Notes: generated by a model not told the origin, from the letters alone. 50,062 nt of DNA from Elusimicrobiota bacterium (GCA_016207645.1 JACQPH010000072.1:1-50062); one strand, 5' to 3'. Shown: positions 15,238 through 23,571, counted from the stretch's first letter. Made by a program: numbers and translations.

Positions 15238-16712
15238 ACGAAGCAGCCGCTCTGCAGAGATTTACCGGCCTGGCGCCGCTGGATTACGGGATCCTCGGGG
15301 CCGCTGTGCTCGCGCTTTTCCTGATCGCCTATTTCAAAGGCAGGGGGGAGAAGGACACGAAGGACTACTTTCTCGGGAACCGGAGAACGCCGGTCTGGAT
15401 AGGCACTCTTTCCTTCGTGGCCACCGAGATCAGCGCCATGACCATAGTGGGCATACCGCCGATAGGTTTCTCGGAGAACCTGCAATACCTGCAGTTCTTC
15501 ATCGGCTCGGCTTCCGCCCGCGTCCTGATCGCCTTCTTTTTCATCCCGGCTTTCTACAAGTTCAACTGCACCACGATCTACGAATTCCTGAAGCACCGCT
15601 TCGGCGCGGAGACGCAGTACGCCGGCTCGGCTTTCTTCTTCGTCACCCGGCTTTTCGCTTCGGGAGTGAGACTTTACGCGGCCTCGCTGGCCGTGTCGGT
15701 GATCATGGGCTGGCAGTTGGGCTATACGCTGGCTTTCTTCACCGTGATCAGCATAGTCTTCATCGGCTTCGGCGGCATCAAGGCCGTGCTGTGGACCGGC
15801 GCCTTCGAGGCTTTGATCTTTTACGTGGCCGGCGGGGCGGTGGCGGGCTATCTGCTGCTGCATATAGACGGCGGCTTTTCGGGGGCCTGGCAGCTGGCTT
15901 CCGAGGCGGGCAAGCTCTCGGTCTTCAATATAGGCTGGGGCGTTAAGGACCCCAACGTGCTTTGGATAGCGGTCCTCAACGGCGTATTCGGTTCTATGGC
16001 GGCTTTCGGCACGGACCAGGAGCTGATGCAGCGCCTGCTGACGCTCGAGACGCGGCGGGAGAGCCAGAAGACCATTATAGCCACTATCTTCGCCAGCTTT
16101 CCGGTGACGGCGCTTTACCTGGTGATAGGCACGCTGCTGTTCGTCTTCTACAAGCAGCACCCGGCGCTGCCGCTGCCGGAGAACATAGACAGCGTCCTGT
16201 CCCACTTCACCGTGCACGTGCTGCCGGCGGGCATCAAGGGGCTGGTGCTTACGGCCGTGGTCATGGCCAGCATAGACTCGCCGCTCAGTTCCCTTTCCTC
16301 CTCCTTCGTCACGGATATTTACCGCCCGCTGATCAGGAAGGACGCGGAAGAAAAGCATTACCTGCTGGTCTCCCGCATCAGCGTGGCCTGCTTCGGCCTG
16401 CTGCTCGCCGTGATAGCGTGGCTTTGCGCCGCGGGTTCCGGCCGCATGCTCTGGCTGGCCTTCAAGATAAACGGGGTCACGGCCGGCAGCCTGCTGGGCG
16501 TTTTCCTGCTGGGCCTGCTGACCAGGAGGGCTGTCAACCGCGGGAACGTGCTGGCCATGTTCGTCAGCGCCGTCCTGGCCGGCCTCACCCTCTACCTCTC
16601 CGAAAAAGGCCTCGCCCCGATAGGCTGGAGCTGGATCATAGTGATAGGCACCGTCTCCACCTTCGCCCTCGGCTGGTTTCTCTCCCCGCTGGAACCTGAA
16701 TTTACAAAGTAA
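15234..16712 (+). CDS. Sodium:solute symporter (SSS family)
   Basis: This 492-residue polytopic membrane protein has about 13 hydrophobic segments. SSS family signatures include the early KDYFLGNRRTPVWIGTLSFVATEISAMTIVG region and GFGGIKAVLWTGAFEALIFYVAGG, with a second sodium-site-like segment AVVMASIDSPLSSLSSSFVTDIYRP. The family couples sodium influx to uptake of sugars, proline, pantothenate, acetate or other solutes; substrate cannot be read from sequence. ATG overlaps the mazG stop (ATGA), so the two are co-translated. A strong terminator follows. Confidence 0.9.
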   Translation: MNEAAALQRFTGLAPLDYGILGAAVLALFLIAYFKGRGEKDTKDYFLGNRRTPVWIGTLSFVATEISAMTIVGIPPIGFSENLQYLQFFIGSASARVLIAFFFIPAFYKFNCTTIYEFLKHRFGAETQYAGSAFFFVTRLFASGVRLYAASLAVSVIMGWQLGYTLAFFTVISIVFIGFGGIKAVLWTGAFEALIFYVAGGAVAGYLLLHIDGGFSGAWQLASEAGKLSVFNIGWGVKDPNVLWIAVLNGVFGSMAAFGTDQELMQRLLTLETRRESQKTIIATIFASFPVTALYLVIGTLLFVFYKQHPALPLPENIDSVLSHFTVHVLPAGIKGLVLTAVVMASIDSPLSSLSSSFVTDIYRPLIRKDAEEKHYLLVSRISVACFGLLLAVIAWLCAAGSGRMLWLAFKINGVTAGSLLGVFLLGLLTRRAVNRGNVLAMFVSAVLAGLTLYLSEKGLAPIGWSWIIVIGTVSTFALGWFLSPLEPEFTK

Positions 16713-16732
16713 CGGTCGTATAAAATAAAAAA

Positions 16733-16758
16733 CCCCGCGGCTGTTAACCGCGGGGTTT
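16733..16758. terminator. Strong bidirectional rho-independent terminator
   Basis: CCCCGCGG (16733-16740), loop CTGTTAA, CCGCGGGG (16748-16755), then TTT; an A-run precedes it. It separates the symporter gene from the convergent ytxH-like gene. Confidence 0.88.
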
Positions 16759-16772
16759 CGGGCAAAGCGCCC

Positions 16773-16994
16773 TTAGTTGGTGTGCTTCAGCAGGTGGTCT
16801 TTGCGGTTCTTTATTTCCTCTTCGAGCTTCTCCAGTTTCTCCTTGGCCTTTTCCTTGGTCTCGTCCATCCAGTCGGCCAGCTCCGCGCGGGTGGCTTTGC
16901 CGGTTTTGGGGGCGAACAGGATCCCGAGGGCCGCTCCGATGAGGCCGCCGACCACGAACGCGCCGATTATTTCTCCGCCTTTGTTATCAGACAT
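16773..16994 (-). CDS. YtxH-like small membrane protein
   Basis: This 73-residue protein has a single glycine-rich membrane segment (GAFVVGGLIGAALGILFAPKTG), the signature of the YtxH/gas-vesicle-like general stress group, followed by a charged amphipathic helix (MDETKEKAKEKLEKLEEEIKNRKDHL) likely to form a coiled coil. Members are often stress-induced; the molecular role is unknown. A clear Shine-Dalgarno sequence (GGAGGACC on the minus strand) precedes the ATG. Its promoter overlaps the divergent promoter of the gene at 17081. Confidence 0.8.
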   Translation of the reverse strand: MSDNKGGEIIGAFVVGGLIGAALGILFAPKTGKATRAELADWMDETKEKAKEKLEKLEEEIKNRKDHLLKHTN

Positions 16995-17033
16995 ATGGTC
17001 CTCCAGTAAAAAATTAGTCGAACCTGATACCTA

Positions 17034-17062
17034 ATCTTATACATTGCCGGGCCCTTTGTCAA
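17034..17062 (-). promoter_or_regulatory. Sigma70-type promoter of the ytxH-like gene
   Basis: On the minus strand: TTGACA (17062-17057), 17-base spacer, TAAGAT (17039-17034). This gives a leader of about 33 bases with a Shine-Dalgarno site. Confidence 0.7.
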
Positions 17063-17072
17063 ATCTTATAAT
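17044..17072 (+). promoter_or_regulatory. Sigma70-type promoter of the HExxH protein gene, leaderless
   Basis: TTGCCG (17044-17049), 17-base spacer, TATAAT (17067-17072). The ATG is at 17081, so the transcript would begin at or next to the start codon. The minus-strand promoter's -35 box lies inside this spacer. Confidence 0.65.
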
Positions 17073-17080
17073 AACCTTTA

Positions 17081-18358
17081 ATGAAGAGGCCGATAGCGTT
17101 ACTGGTCATGCTCCTGCTGCCGGCTTTTGCCGGGGCCTACCAGTACGACGCCAGGCTGAGCGCGAAGCTGAAAAAAGAGTTCGAGACCCAGCTCAGGACC
17201 GTGCCCTCCGGCAGGGAGCTTTATGCCAGGCTTGGAAAGACGAAGAACTACGCCGGACTGCGCGTGCTCGTCCGGCGCGATCCCACCTCCTGCTTCGCCT
17301 GGTTCGACCCCGAGAAGAACGCCGTCTACTTCAATTCCAGGTACATCCTTAAACTGTTCGAGGCCAAAGGCTTCAAGGATCCCGAAGTGGTGGAAGTGCT
17401 GTGGAGCAATAAAAAAGTGCGGGAGGAGCTGGTGAAGTATTCCGGACCCATCTACCTGCACGAGCTGGTGCACGCCGCGCAGTGCTACCTCTACCCGGAA
17501 TACCGCCAGGACGCAGGCGCCAACCCGCTCGAGTTCGAATACGAGGCCTACCTTACCGAGGATATCTACGTGCACGAGCGCATGAAGGCCGACCCGGCCC
17601 TGCTGAAGAGCTTCGTCCGCGGCGTTTATACCGACCTCTATACTGAAAATATCTTCGGCAGTTATTTCACCCTCTCCCTGGACATGGGCCGTTACAAAGA
17701 GAAGATCCGCAGATATTACGAGGAGCAGCTCGGCGGCTACCTCAGCCTGGAAAAGGCCGAGACCCTGCAGAAGAACCGGCAGGCGGACTCTAAAATACTC
17801 GCCTACGCCTCCGGGGACGTGGGGGAATACGCGCGCAACGGGGCCTCGCTGGCCAGGCTGGGGAAGGAAAAGGCGGAGTACGCCGCATTCCTGGAAGAGT
17901 TCTACAAGACCCGCTGGCCGGCTTTCAGCGCGGACGCGCTGCTTTTCGTGGGCTCGATAGCGCTCGAGGAGAAGAACTATCCGCTGGCGCTGGACTGTCT
18001 GGCCGTGGCCGACGTCAATTCCGCCGGCTCCGGGCTGGACCCCGAAGTCCTTAATTCGCTGAAGACCAAGGGCGCGCTGGCCATCCTGGAGGCGGCCTCC
18101 TTCCTGCGTGACAATTTAAAAAAAATGGATATCGAGGTGCTCAGCCAGCATCTGAAGTCGCTGGACAAGGCCTGCGCCGCCACGGGGCGCCCTTTCCCGG
18201 CGGACCTGCTGGAGCTGAAAGATTCCTCCTACCCCAAGGCCATGGCCTATTACGATAAGAAATACGCCGCCGAAACCGACCCGGCCAGGAAGGACTATTA
18301 CAAGGAAAATCTGGACTATTTCGCGGCCGCCGCGAAGGCGCCGCCGGGGGAAGAGTAA
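17081..18358 (+). CDS. Secreted protein with HExxH metallopeptidase-like motif
   Basis: This 425-residue protein has a signal peptide (MKRPIALLVMLLLPAFAGAY). A zinc-protease-like helix HELVHAAQ lies at residues 127-134, followed about 20 residues later by acidic EFEYEAYL, where Glu155 could be the third ligand of a gluzincin-type site. The rest is helical (residues 190-400, many Leu/Ala/Lys/Glu heptad-like stretches), perhaps TPR-like. I do not recognise the family. A periplasmic metallopeptidase is the best guess; a non-catalytic metal-binding protein cannot be excluded. It has its own promoter and ends about 85 bases before the aminotransferase gene. Confidence 0.55.
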   Translation: MKRPIALLVMLLLPAFAGAYQYDARLSAKLKKEFETQLRTVPSGRELYARLGKTKNYAGLRVLVRRDPTSCFAWFDPEKNAVYFNSRYILKLFEAKGFKDPEVVEVLWSNKKVREELVKYSGPIYLHELVHAAQCYLYPEYRQDAGANPLEFEYEAYLTEDIYVHERMKADPALLKSFVRGVYTDLYTENIFGSYFTLSLDMGRYKEKIRRYYEEQLGGYLSLEKAETLQKNRQADSKILAYASGDVGEYARNGASLARLGKEKAEYAAFLEEFYKTRWPAFSADALLFVGSIALEEKNYPLALDCLAVADVNSAGSGLDPEVLNSLKTKGALAILEAASFLRDNLKKMDIEVLSQHLKSLDKACAATGRPFPADLLELKDSSYPKAMAYYDKKYAAETDPARKDYYKENLDYFAAAAKAPPGEE

Positions 18359-18374
18359 GGGCGCCCTTTTTAAC

Positions 18375-18403
18375 TTGAATTAACATGTTTAATTGAGTAG
18401 ATT
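18375..18403 (+). promoter_or_regulatory. Probable promoter of the aminotransferase-pduS-pduT transcript
   Basis: TTGAAT (18375-18380), 17-base spacer, TAGATT (18398-18403). It is followed by a leader of about 35 bases and a Shine-Dalgarno site GGAGG (18434-18438) before ATG 18443. Confidence 0.5.
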
Positions 18404-18442
18404 ATCTGTAGTGCCAAGCGGCCAATCTTAAGCGGAGGAACA

Positions 18443-19672
18443 ATGATCGACATCATAAAGAATATCGCCGCCGCCCCCCGGCGCACCAAAGCTTCCGTGA
18501 TCCGGGAACTGCTCAAGATAACGAATAAGCCCGGAGTTATCTCCTTCGCCGGCGGCCTCCCCGACCCCCAGCATTTTCCTTACGATTTCGTAGCCGAATC
18601 GGTGAAAAAAATAATGGCGACAAAGGGCAGGGTAGCCCTGCAGTACGGGCCCACCGACGGCCTGCCCGAAATGAAAGAGGAATTCGTCAAATTCCTGAAA
18701 AGGCACGAAGGCATAACAGCCAGGCCCGAGAACCTCATCGTCACCACGGCCTCGCAGCAGGCGCTGGACATGGTGGGCCGCCTGTTCATAGACGCTTCCG
18801 ACCCGGTGCTGGTGGAAAAGCCCAGCTATATGGGCGGCCTGCAGGTGTTCAAATCCTACGGCGCCGACTTCGTGGGCGTAAAGCTGGAGGACGACGGCAT
18901 CAGCACCGAAGAGCTGGAAGAGAAGCTCGTCTGGCTCAGAAGCCAGGACGAGCATTATAAATTCGTCTACCTGGTGCCGGATTTCCAGAACCCCAGCGGC
19001 GTAACCCTGTCCGCCGAGAAGCGCAAAAAAGTCATAGAACTTTCGGAAAAGTACGACGTGGTGGTGATAGAGGATTCGCCCTACCGCCAGATCCGCTTCG
19101 AGGGCAAGGCCCCCAAAATGCTTTACCGCCTCGACCAGGAGACCCATAAGACCGACAACCTCATCTCGATCTTCACCTTCTCGAAGACCTTCGCGCCCGG
19201 CCTGCGGCTGGGCCTCATCCTGGCGCATCCGCAGATCATCCGGAAGATGGAGATCCTCAAGCAGTCCCTCGACCTCTGCACCTCCAGCCTCAACCAGCTT
19301 ATCGCGGCGGATTTCCTGCGCAGCGGCTATTTCGAAACGCATATCGAAGTGGTGAAGAAAACCTACAAATTAAAGAAAGACACCATGGTGGCCGCGCTGG
19401 AAAAATACATGCCCGAAGGCGTCTCCTGGACGAAGCCGGAGGGCGGCCTGTTCCTGTGGGTGCGCCTGCCCGGGGAGATGAGCGCCGACGAGATGTTCGC
19501 GGACGCCCTCAAAGAGAACGTGGCCTACGTGATAGGCTCCGCTTTCCACTGCGACGGCTCCGGGAAGAACACGATGCGCCTGAATTTCTCCTATCCCACG
19601 CCCGAAGATATCGACGAGGGGATAAAGCGCCTCGCCACCGCCGTCAAGAAGCGCATGGTCGCCGCGAAATAG
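18443..19672 (+). CDS. PLP-dependent aminotransferase (class I/II, LysN/2-aminoadipate type)
   Basis: This 409-residue fold-type I aminotransferase opens with the GVISFAGGLPDPQHFP motif typical of the LysN/aminoadipate/aromatic group. It has VPDFQNPSG for cofactor and substrate contacts, and the PLP lysine in FTFSKTFAPGLRLG. The amino donor and acceptor cannot be fixed from sequence; branched-chain, aromatic or 2-aminoadipate substrates are all possible. It ends 13 bases before the pduS-like gene and has its own promoter and a good Shine-Dalgarno site, so it seems to be the first gene of the microcompartment transcript. It has no obvious encapsulation peptide. Confidence 0.87.
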   Translation: MIDIIKNIAAAPRRTKASVIRELLKITNKPGVISFAGGLPDPQHFPYDFVAESVKKIMATKGRVALQYGPTDGLPEMKEEFVKFLKRHEGITARPENLIVTTASQQALDMVGRLFIDASDPVLVEKPSYMGGLQVFKSYGADFVGVKLEDDGISTEELEEKLVWLRSQDEHYKFVYLVPDFQNPSGVTLSAEKRKKVIELSEKYDVVVIEDSPYRQIRFEGKAPKMLYRLDQETHKTDNLISIFTFSKTFAPGLRLGLILAHPQIIRKMEILKQSLDLCTSSLNQLIAADFLRSGYFETHIEVVKKTYKLKKDTMVAALEKYMPEGVSWTKPEGGLFLWVRLPGEMSADEMFADALKENVAYVIGSAFHCDGSGKNTMRLNFSYPTPEDIDEGIKRLATAVKKRMVAAK

Positions 19673-19685
19673 TTCTGAAGCGCTA

Positions 19686-21026
19686 ATGTCCGACTTTTCA
19701 GCCGAATTCAGCCGTAACCTGCGCAGCGCCGGAGTAGTAGGAGCCGGCGGCGCGGGTTTCCCCGCCTACGTGAAAGCGCAGGGGAAGGCCGAGTACGCGC
19801 TGGTGAACGCCGCCGAGTGCGAACCCCTCCTGAAGAAAGACCAGAAGATCCTGGAATATTTTCCGGCTAAAGTCTTCGACGGCCTTGAGATGCTGATGAA
19901 GGCCGTCGGCGCGAAGCGGGGGATAGTCGGCATAAAGAAAAAGCACGAGAAGCTGATCCCGCGCCTCGAGGAAATAGCGAAGGGCCGGAAGAACATTTCC
20001 ATCCTGAAGCTGGGCGATTATTATCCCGCCGGCGACGAGCAGTGCCTGGTCTACGAGGCCACGGGGCGCGTGGTGCCGCCGGGCGGCATCCCGCTGGACG
20101 TGGGCTGCGTGGTCTGCAATGTGGAGACTCTCTATAACGCGGCCTTCCCCGGCAAGCCGGTGACAGAAACATTCATAACCGTGAACGGCGCGGTGAAAAA
20201 GCCGGCCACTTTCAGGGTGCCGGTCGGCGTCACCTGGCGCGAGGCCGTGGAACTCTGCGGCGGCTTCACGGTGAAGGACCCCGCCTACATCGACGGCGGG
20301 CCGATGATGGGCAAGGTCATGACCGATTTCGACGCGCCGGTGGTAAAGGCTTCCGGCGGCATCATAGTCCTGCCTAAAGATCACCCGCTCATAGTTAAAA
20401 AAGCGCAGTCCCGCCCCGTTTTTTCCCGCATAGGCCGTTCCACCTGCGACCAGTGCTGCTTCTGCACCGAGTTCTGCCCGCGCTATTTGCTGGGGCACAA
20501 CGTGCAGCCGCACCGGGTGATGAGGAGCATGCAGTTCACCGGCGGCGCGCATAAAGTGCACAGCCAGTACGCCCTGCTCTGCTGTGAATGCTCCCTTTGC
20601 AGTCTTTACGCCTGCCCGGAGAATCTGCATCCGACCTCGGCCTGCGTTTCCGCCAAGGCGGACCTGCGGGAGATGAAAGTCGGGTTCAAGAATTCGGAGA
20701 TAAACACGGGAAAGAAACCGGTCCCTCACCCGGTCAGGGATTTCCGCAAGGTGCCGGTCTCGAAACTGGTGCGGCATTTGGGCCTTTCCGACTACAATTT
20801 CGACGCGCCCTGGAAGGACGAGGACTACAAGCCCTCCAGGGTCAGGATACTGCTGGCCCAGCATATAGGCTTGCCCTGCGCCCCGGCAGTTTCCGTCGGG
20901 CAGCGGGTGGAGAAGGGCGCGGTGGTGGGGGACGTCCCGGCCGACAAGCTCGGCTGCCCGGTGCACGCGAGCATCTCCGGCACGGTGACGAAGGTGAACG
21001 AAAAATACGTGGAGATAACGGCTTAA
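19686..21026 (+). CDS. pduS: PduS-like RnfC-family flavin/iron-sulfur protein of the microcompartment
   Basis: This 446-residue protein is colinear with PduS. A glycine-rich N-terminus (GVVGAGGAGFPAYVK) for NADH/FMN binding comes first, then an RnfC core (YPAGDEQCLVYEATGR, GCVVCNVETLYN) and an SLBB-like segment. Two ferredoxin-type clusters follow, CDQCCFCTEFCP and CCECSLCSLYACP. The C-terminal barrel-sandwich domain starts near residue 395 (GLPCAPAVSVGQRVEKGAVVGD). In propanediol-utilising compartments PduS moves electrons from NADH or reduces cobalamin. No B12 enzyme is encoded here, so NADH re-oxidation is the likelier role. It stops five bases before the pduT-like gene, its known partner. 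Confidence 0.9.
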   Translation: MSDFSAEFSRNLRSAGVVGAGGAGFPAYVKAQGKAEYALVNAAECEPLLKKDQKILEYFPAKVFDGLEMLMKAVGAKRGIVGIKKKHEKLIPRLEEIAKGRKNISILKLGDYYPAGDEQCLVYEATGRVVPPGGIPLDVGCVVCNVETLYNAAFPGKPVTETFITVNGAVKKPATFRVPVGVTWREAVELCGGFTVKDPAYIDGGPMMGKVMTDFDAPVVKASGGIIVLPKDHPLIVKKAQSRPVFSRIGRSTCDQCCFCTEFCPRYLLGHNVQPHRVMRSMQFTGGAHKVHSQYALLCCECSLCSLYACPENLHPTSACVSAKADLREMKVGFKNSEINTGKKPVPHPVRDFRKVPVSKLVRHLGLSDYNFDAPWKDEDYKPSRVRILLAQHIGLPCAPAVSVGQRVEKGAVVGDVPADKLGCPVHASISGTVTKVNEKYVEITA

Positions 21027-21030
21027 CCTT

Positions 21031-21579
21031 ATGCTAAACGCAATCGGCGGTGTGGAACTCACGAGCGTGGCCAAGGGCCTGCAGGCGGCCGACGCTATGC
21101 TCAAGACTTCCAATATCAAACTCCTTCTTTCCCGCTCGGTCTGCCCGGGCAAATACGTGGTGCTGCTGGCCGGCGACGTAGGCGACGTGAAAGCCGCCGT
21201 GGACGCCGGTTCGGCCATCGCGGGCCACGCGCTGGTGGACAGCTTCGTGGTCCCCAATATCCATCCCGAGGTCTTCCCGGCGATAGAAGGGACGAACGTG
21301 GTTGAGGCGCTCGAGGCCCTGGGAGTGATAGAGGCCTTCTCGGTCTCGGCCCTGATCGAGGCCGCCGACGCCGCCGTAAAAGCCGGCACCGTTAAACTTC
21401 TCGAGATCCGCCTGGCCATGGCCCTGGGCGGCAAAGCCTTCGTCACGATGACCGGCTCGGTAGCCGCCGTAGAGACCGCCGTAGCCGCCGGCGCCGCCGT
21501 AGTAGGCAAAAAAGGCCTCCTCGTTGAAAAAGTGGTCATCCCCCAGCCCAGGCAGGAGCTCCTGCGCGAGATAATCTAA
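21031..21579 (+). CDS. pduT: PduT-like trimeric microcompartment shell protein with Fe-S pore cysteine
   Basis: This 182-residue protein has two tandem BMC domains (residues about 4-90 and 97-180) forming a pseudohexameric trimer. It aligns with PduT throughout: [67 protein letters not shown]. Cys38, in CPGKY, corresponds to the PduT cysteine that holds a [4Fe-4S] cluster at the three-fold axis. Together with the adjacent PduS-like protein it suggests an electron path across the shell. The gene is the last microcompartment gene before the accessory island. Confidence 0.92.
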   Translation: MLNAIGGVELTSVAKGLQAADAMLKTSNIKLLLSRSVCPGKYVVLLAGDVGDVKAAVDAGSAIAGHALVDSFVVPNIHPEVFPAIEGTNVVEALEALGVIEAFSVSALIEAADAAVKAGTVKLLEIRLAMALGGKAFVTMTGSVAAVETAVAAGAAVVGKKGLLVEKVVIPQPRQELLREII

Positions 21580-21646
21580 AATGCTGGGCTGCTCCCGATA
21601 AACCCAGGTATATACCTCGTGTCAGTATCTGATTATTACAAGACAG

Positions 21647-21688
21647 TTGTAATATTGCATTGTAATCCTACAATACAAATGTAATAAT
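21647..21688 (+). promoter_or_regulatory. Promoter and operator-like repeats of the first DUF4143 ATPase gene
   Basis: TTGTAA (21660-21665), 17-base spacer, AATAAT (21683-21688), seven bases before ATG 21696. An inverted repeat ATTGTA-ATCC-TACAAT (21659-21674) overlaps the -35 box, and TTGTAAT occurs at 21647 and 21660. The local sequence is much more AT-rich than its surroundings. Confidence 0.5.
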
Positions 21689-21695
21689 TGTGCGT

Positions 21696-22874
21696 ATGCA
21701 TGAAAATATAAAAAGACTGCTTGTCGCGCCCGGGCGCTCTTTCTTCCTGTTCGGCCCGCGCGGAACCGGCAAAAGCACCTGGCTTGCCGGCGCGCTGCCG
21801 GGCGCCCTGCGCCTTGATCTGCTTGACGCTTCTCTGGCGCTGGAGCTTGCCCGCGACCCGCACCGGCTGGAAGCGCTGATCGGCCGGCGGCCGGCCGGTT
21901 CCTGGGTGGTGCTTGATGAAATCCAGAAGATCCCCGCGCTTATGGACGAGGTGCACCGGCTGATGGAATTGCGCGGGTGGCGGTTCGCGCTCTGCGGCTC
22001 TTCGGCGCGCAAATTGCGGCGCGGCGGCGTAAATCTGCTGGCCGGCCGGGCGCTGACGCTGAATATGGAGGGCTTTTCTTCCGCGGAGCTGGGAAAGCGG
22101 TTTAACTCCGATTTCTGTCTCTCGTGGGGATGTCTGCCTTTTGTGCAACTGAACCCGGCCGAAGCTGCTGAAATTTTAAACGCCTACACGCATACCTATA
22201 TAAAAGAGGAAATCAAAGAGGAAGGAATAGTCCGCAACACTCAGCCCTTCCTGCGCTTTCTGGCTATTGCCGGGCAGCTTAACGGGCAGGCGCTTAACAG
22301 CCAGAATATCGCCCGCGAAGCCGCGGTCCCGCGCAGCAGCGTGGACGTTTATTTCTCAATTCTAACGGATACCCTGCTGGGGCATTTTTTGCCGGCATAC
22401 CAGCCCGGCCTTAAAGTGCGCGAGCGGGCGCACCCGAAGTTTTACTGGTTCGATCCCGGCGCGGCCCGGGCGGCGGCGGGACGGCTTTTTGACCCGCTTG
22501 ATAGGCTGGAAAAGGGGTTTGCCTTTGAAACGCTGATCTATCACGAACTGCGCGTTTACAACGAAGTCCGGCGCAAGCACCGCCCGATCGCCTATTACCG
22601 CACGGCCGCCGGGGGTGAAATAGACTTTATTATTGAAACGCATCCCAGGCGGTCGAATACCCCGGCGCGCGTGGTATGTATCGAGGTGAAACTGGGCCAG
22701 AAATGGGACAGCAAGTGGGAAAAGACCATGCGGGAACTGAAAAAACAGGCGGGCATACGCGTGGACCGGATGATCGGCGTTTATACCGGGGAACGGGCTT
22801 ACCATTTTAGCGGACTTGACGTTCTCCCCGCAGCCACGTTCCTGCGCCAGCTTCACTCCGGGGAATTCTTTTGA
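21696..22874 (+). CDS. AAA ATPase with DUF4143 domain
   Basis: This 392-residue protein has Walker A GPRGTGKST, Walker B WVVLDEIQKIP and a sensor-1-like CGSSARKLRRGGVNLLAGRAL. A winged-helix segment (LNSQNIAREAAVPRSSVDVYF) follows, then a C-terminal PD-(D/E)xK-like DUF4143 domain (GEIDFIIETHP...VVCIEVKLGQKW). Such proteins are common, patchily distributed accessory genes of unknown role. I prefer ATG 21696; a GTG at 21690 is also in frame. A clear homologue begins at 49189. It opens the accessory island just after the pduT-like gene. Confidence 0.88.
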   Translation: MHENIKRLLVAPGRSFFLFGPRGTGKSTWLAGALPGALRLDLLDASLALELARDPHRLEALIGRRPAGSWVVLDEIQKIPALMDEVHRLMELRGWRFALCGSSARKLRRGGVNLLAGRALTLNMEGFSSAELGKRFNSDFCLSWGCLPFVQLNPAEAAEILNAYTHTYIKEEIKEEGIVRNTQPFLRFLAIAGQLNGQALNSQNIAREAAVPRSSVDVYFSILTDTLLGHFLPAYQPGLKVRERAHPKFYWFDPGAARAAAGRLFDPLDRLEKGFAFETLIYHELRVYNEVRRKHRPIAYYRTAAGGEIDFIIETHPRRSNTPARVVCIEVKLGQKWDSKWEKTMRELKKQAGIRVDRMIGVYTGERAYHFSGLDVLPAATFLRQLHSGEFF

Positions 22875-22942
22875 CGGAATTAAGTCGTCGTAATTTTCTT
22901 TTCGGCACTATTATGCTGTAAGAGTGCTGTGTGCGGCACGTC

Positions 22943-23221
22943 ATGAAACGAACGCAAATATACCTTTCGACGGAACAGTGGGAAACCCTGCGCGCGATAA
23001 GCGCCAGAACACACCAGTCCCTGTCGGCCCTGGTGCGGGCCGCGATCGCTCAAAAATATTTATGCGCAAAGGCGCCAGGTTTTGAAGCCTCGATGAGGGG
23101 GGCTTTCGGCATCTGGAAGAACCGGGGAGATATCGGGGATACCGGGGCTTATGTGCGGGGGCTGCGCAAGGGAACGCGGTTGCAGCGCTTGCAGCAGCGC
23201 ATGAAATACCTTAGAAATTGA
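22943..23221 (+). CDS. Ribbon-helix-helix antitoxin-like protein without a toxin partner
   Basis: This 92-residue protein has an N-terminal CopG/RHH DNA-binding domain (MKRTQIYLSTEQWETLRAIS...SLSALVRAAI). Its C-terminal tail GIWKNRGDIGDTGAYVRGLRKG is typical of antitoxins paired with PIN-domain (VapC) toxins. A GTG twelve bases upstream is an alternative start. The expected overlapping toxin gene is not there: the next frame opens only 17 bases after the stop and encodes a MazE-like protein. It looks like an orphan antitoxin. Confidence 0.75.
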   Translation: MKRTQIYLSTEQWETLRAISARTHQSLSALVRAAIAQKYLCAKAPGFEASMRGAFGIWKNRGDIGDTGAYVRGLRKGTRLQRLQQRMKYLRN

Positions 23222-23237
23222 CATAGCACGTGGGCCT

Positions 23238-23480
23238 ATGGTCGCAATTATCAAAAAATGGGGAAATAGCCCGGCACTGCGCATTCCCGGTTCTCTTGCC
23301 AGAGATATGTGTTTGTTCCATGGCTCAATAGTCGAAATGACTATTGTAGACGGTAAGATGATCACAAAATCCGAAGGCCACCGTAAGATATCTCTTTCCA
23401 AAATGCTCAAAGGCATTACTAAAAACAATCGGCACTCCGAAGAGAACTGCTGTGGGGTCGCCGGCAGGGAAATATTCTAG
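23238..23480 (+). CDS. MazE-like (SpoVT/AbrB fold) antitoxin without a MazF partner
   Basis: This 80-residue protein has the MazE swapped-hairpin N-terminus (IIKKWGNSPALRIPGSLARDM, GSIVEMTIVDGKMI) and an acidic-tail region (LSKMLKGITKNNRHSEE) ending in GREIF. MazE binds its own promoter and neutralises the MazF mRNA interferase. mazF normally begins at or inside the mazE stop; here no MazF-like sequence follows within the roughly 90 bases before the next gene. An orphan or decayed module is likely. Confidence 0.78.
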   Translation: MVAIIKKWGNSPALRIPGSLARDMCLFHGSIVEMTIVDGKMITKSEGHRKISLSKMLKGITKNNRHSEENCCGVAGREIF

Positions 23481-23571
23481 GTTTCTAGGATGCGGAAGAG
23501 GCCGCCCGCTCTCTTGCGAAGACGAGCCGTCGGTGCTGACTTGGGGGAATGTTTAAACAACGAGGGGGAAT

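Noticed and set aside
19698-21539. 613-codon minus-strand frame opposite pduS and pduT
   Set aside because: Antisense shadow of two well-identified genes.
21580-21610. CTGGG/CCCAG hairpin after pduT as a terminator
   Set aside because: Five-base stem with a 14-base loop and no T-run; too weak to call.
21690-21695. GTG 21690 as start of the first DUF4143 ATPase
   Set aside because: ATG 21696 is in frame and matches the leaderless spacing of other starts; the difference is only two codons.
23200-23221. MKYLRN at the end of the RHH antitoxin as a relic of a PIN-toxin start
   Set aside because: Six residues are too few to claim, although MKYL often begins PIN toxins.
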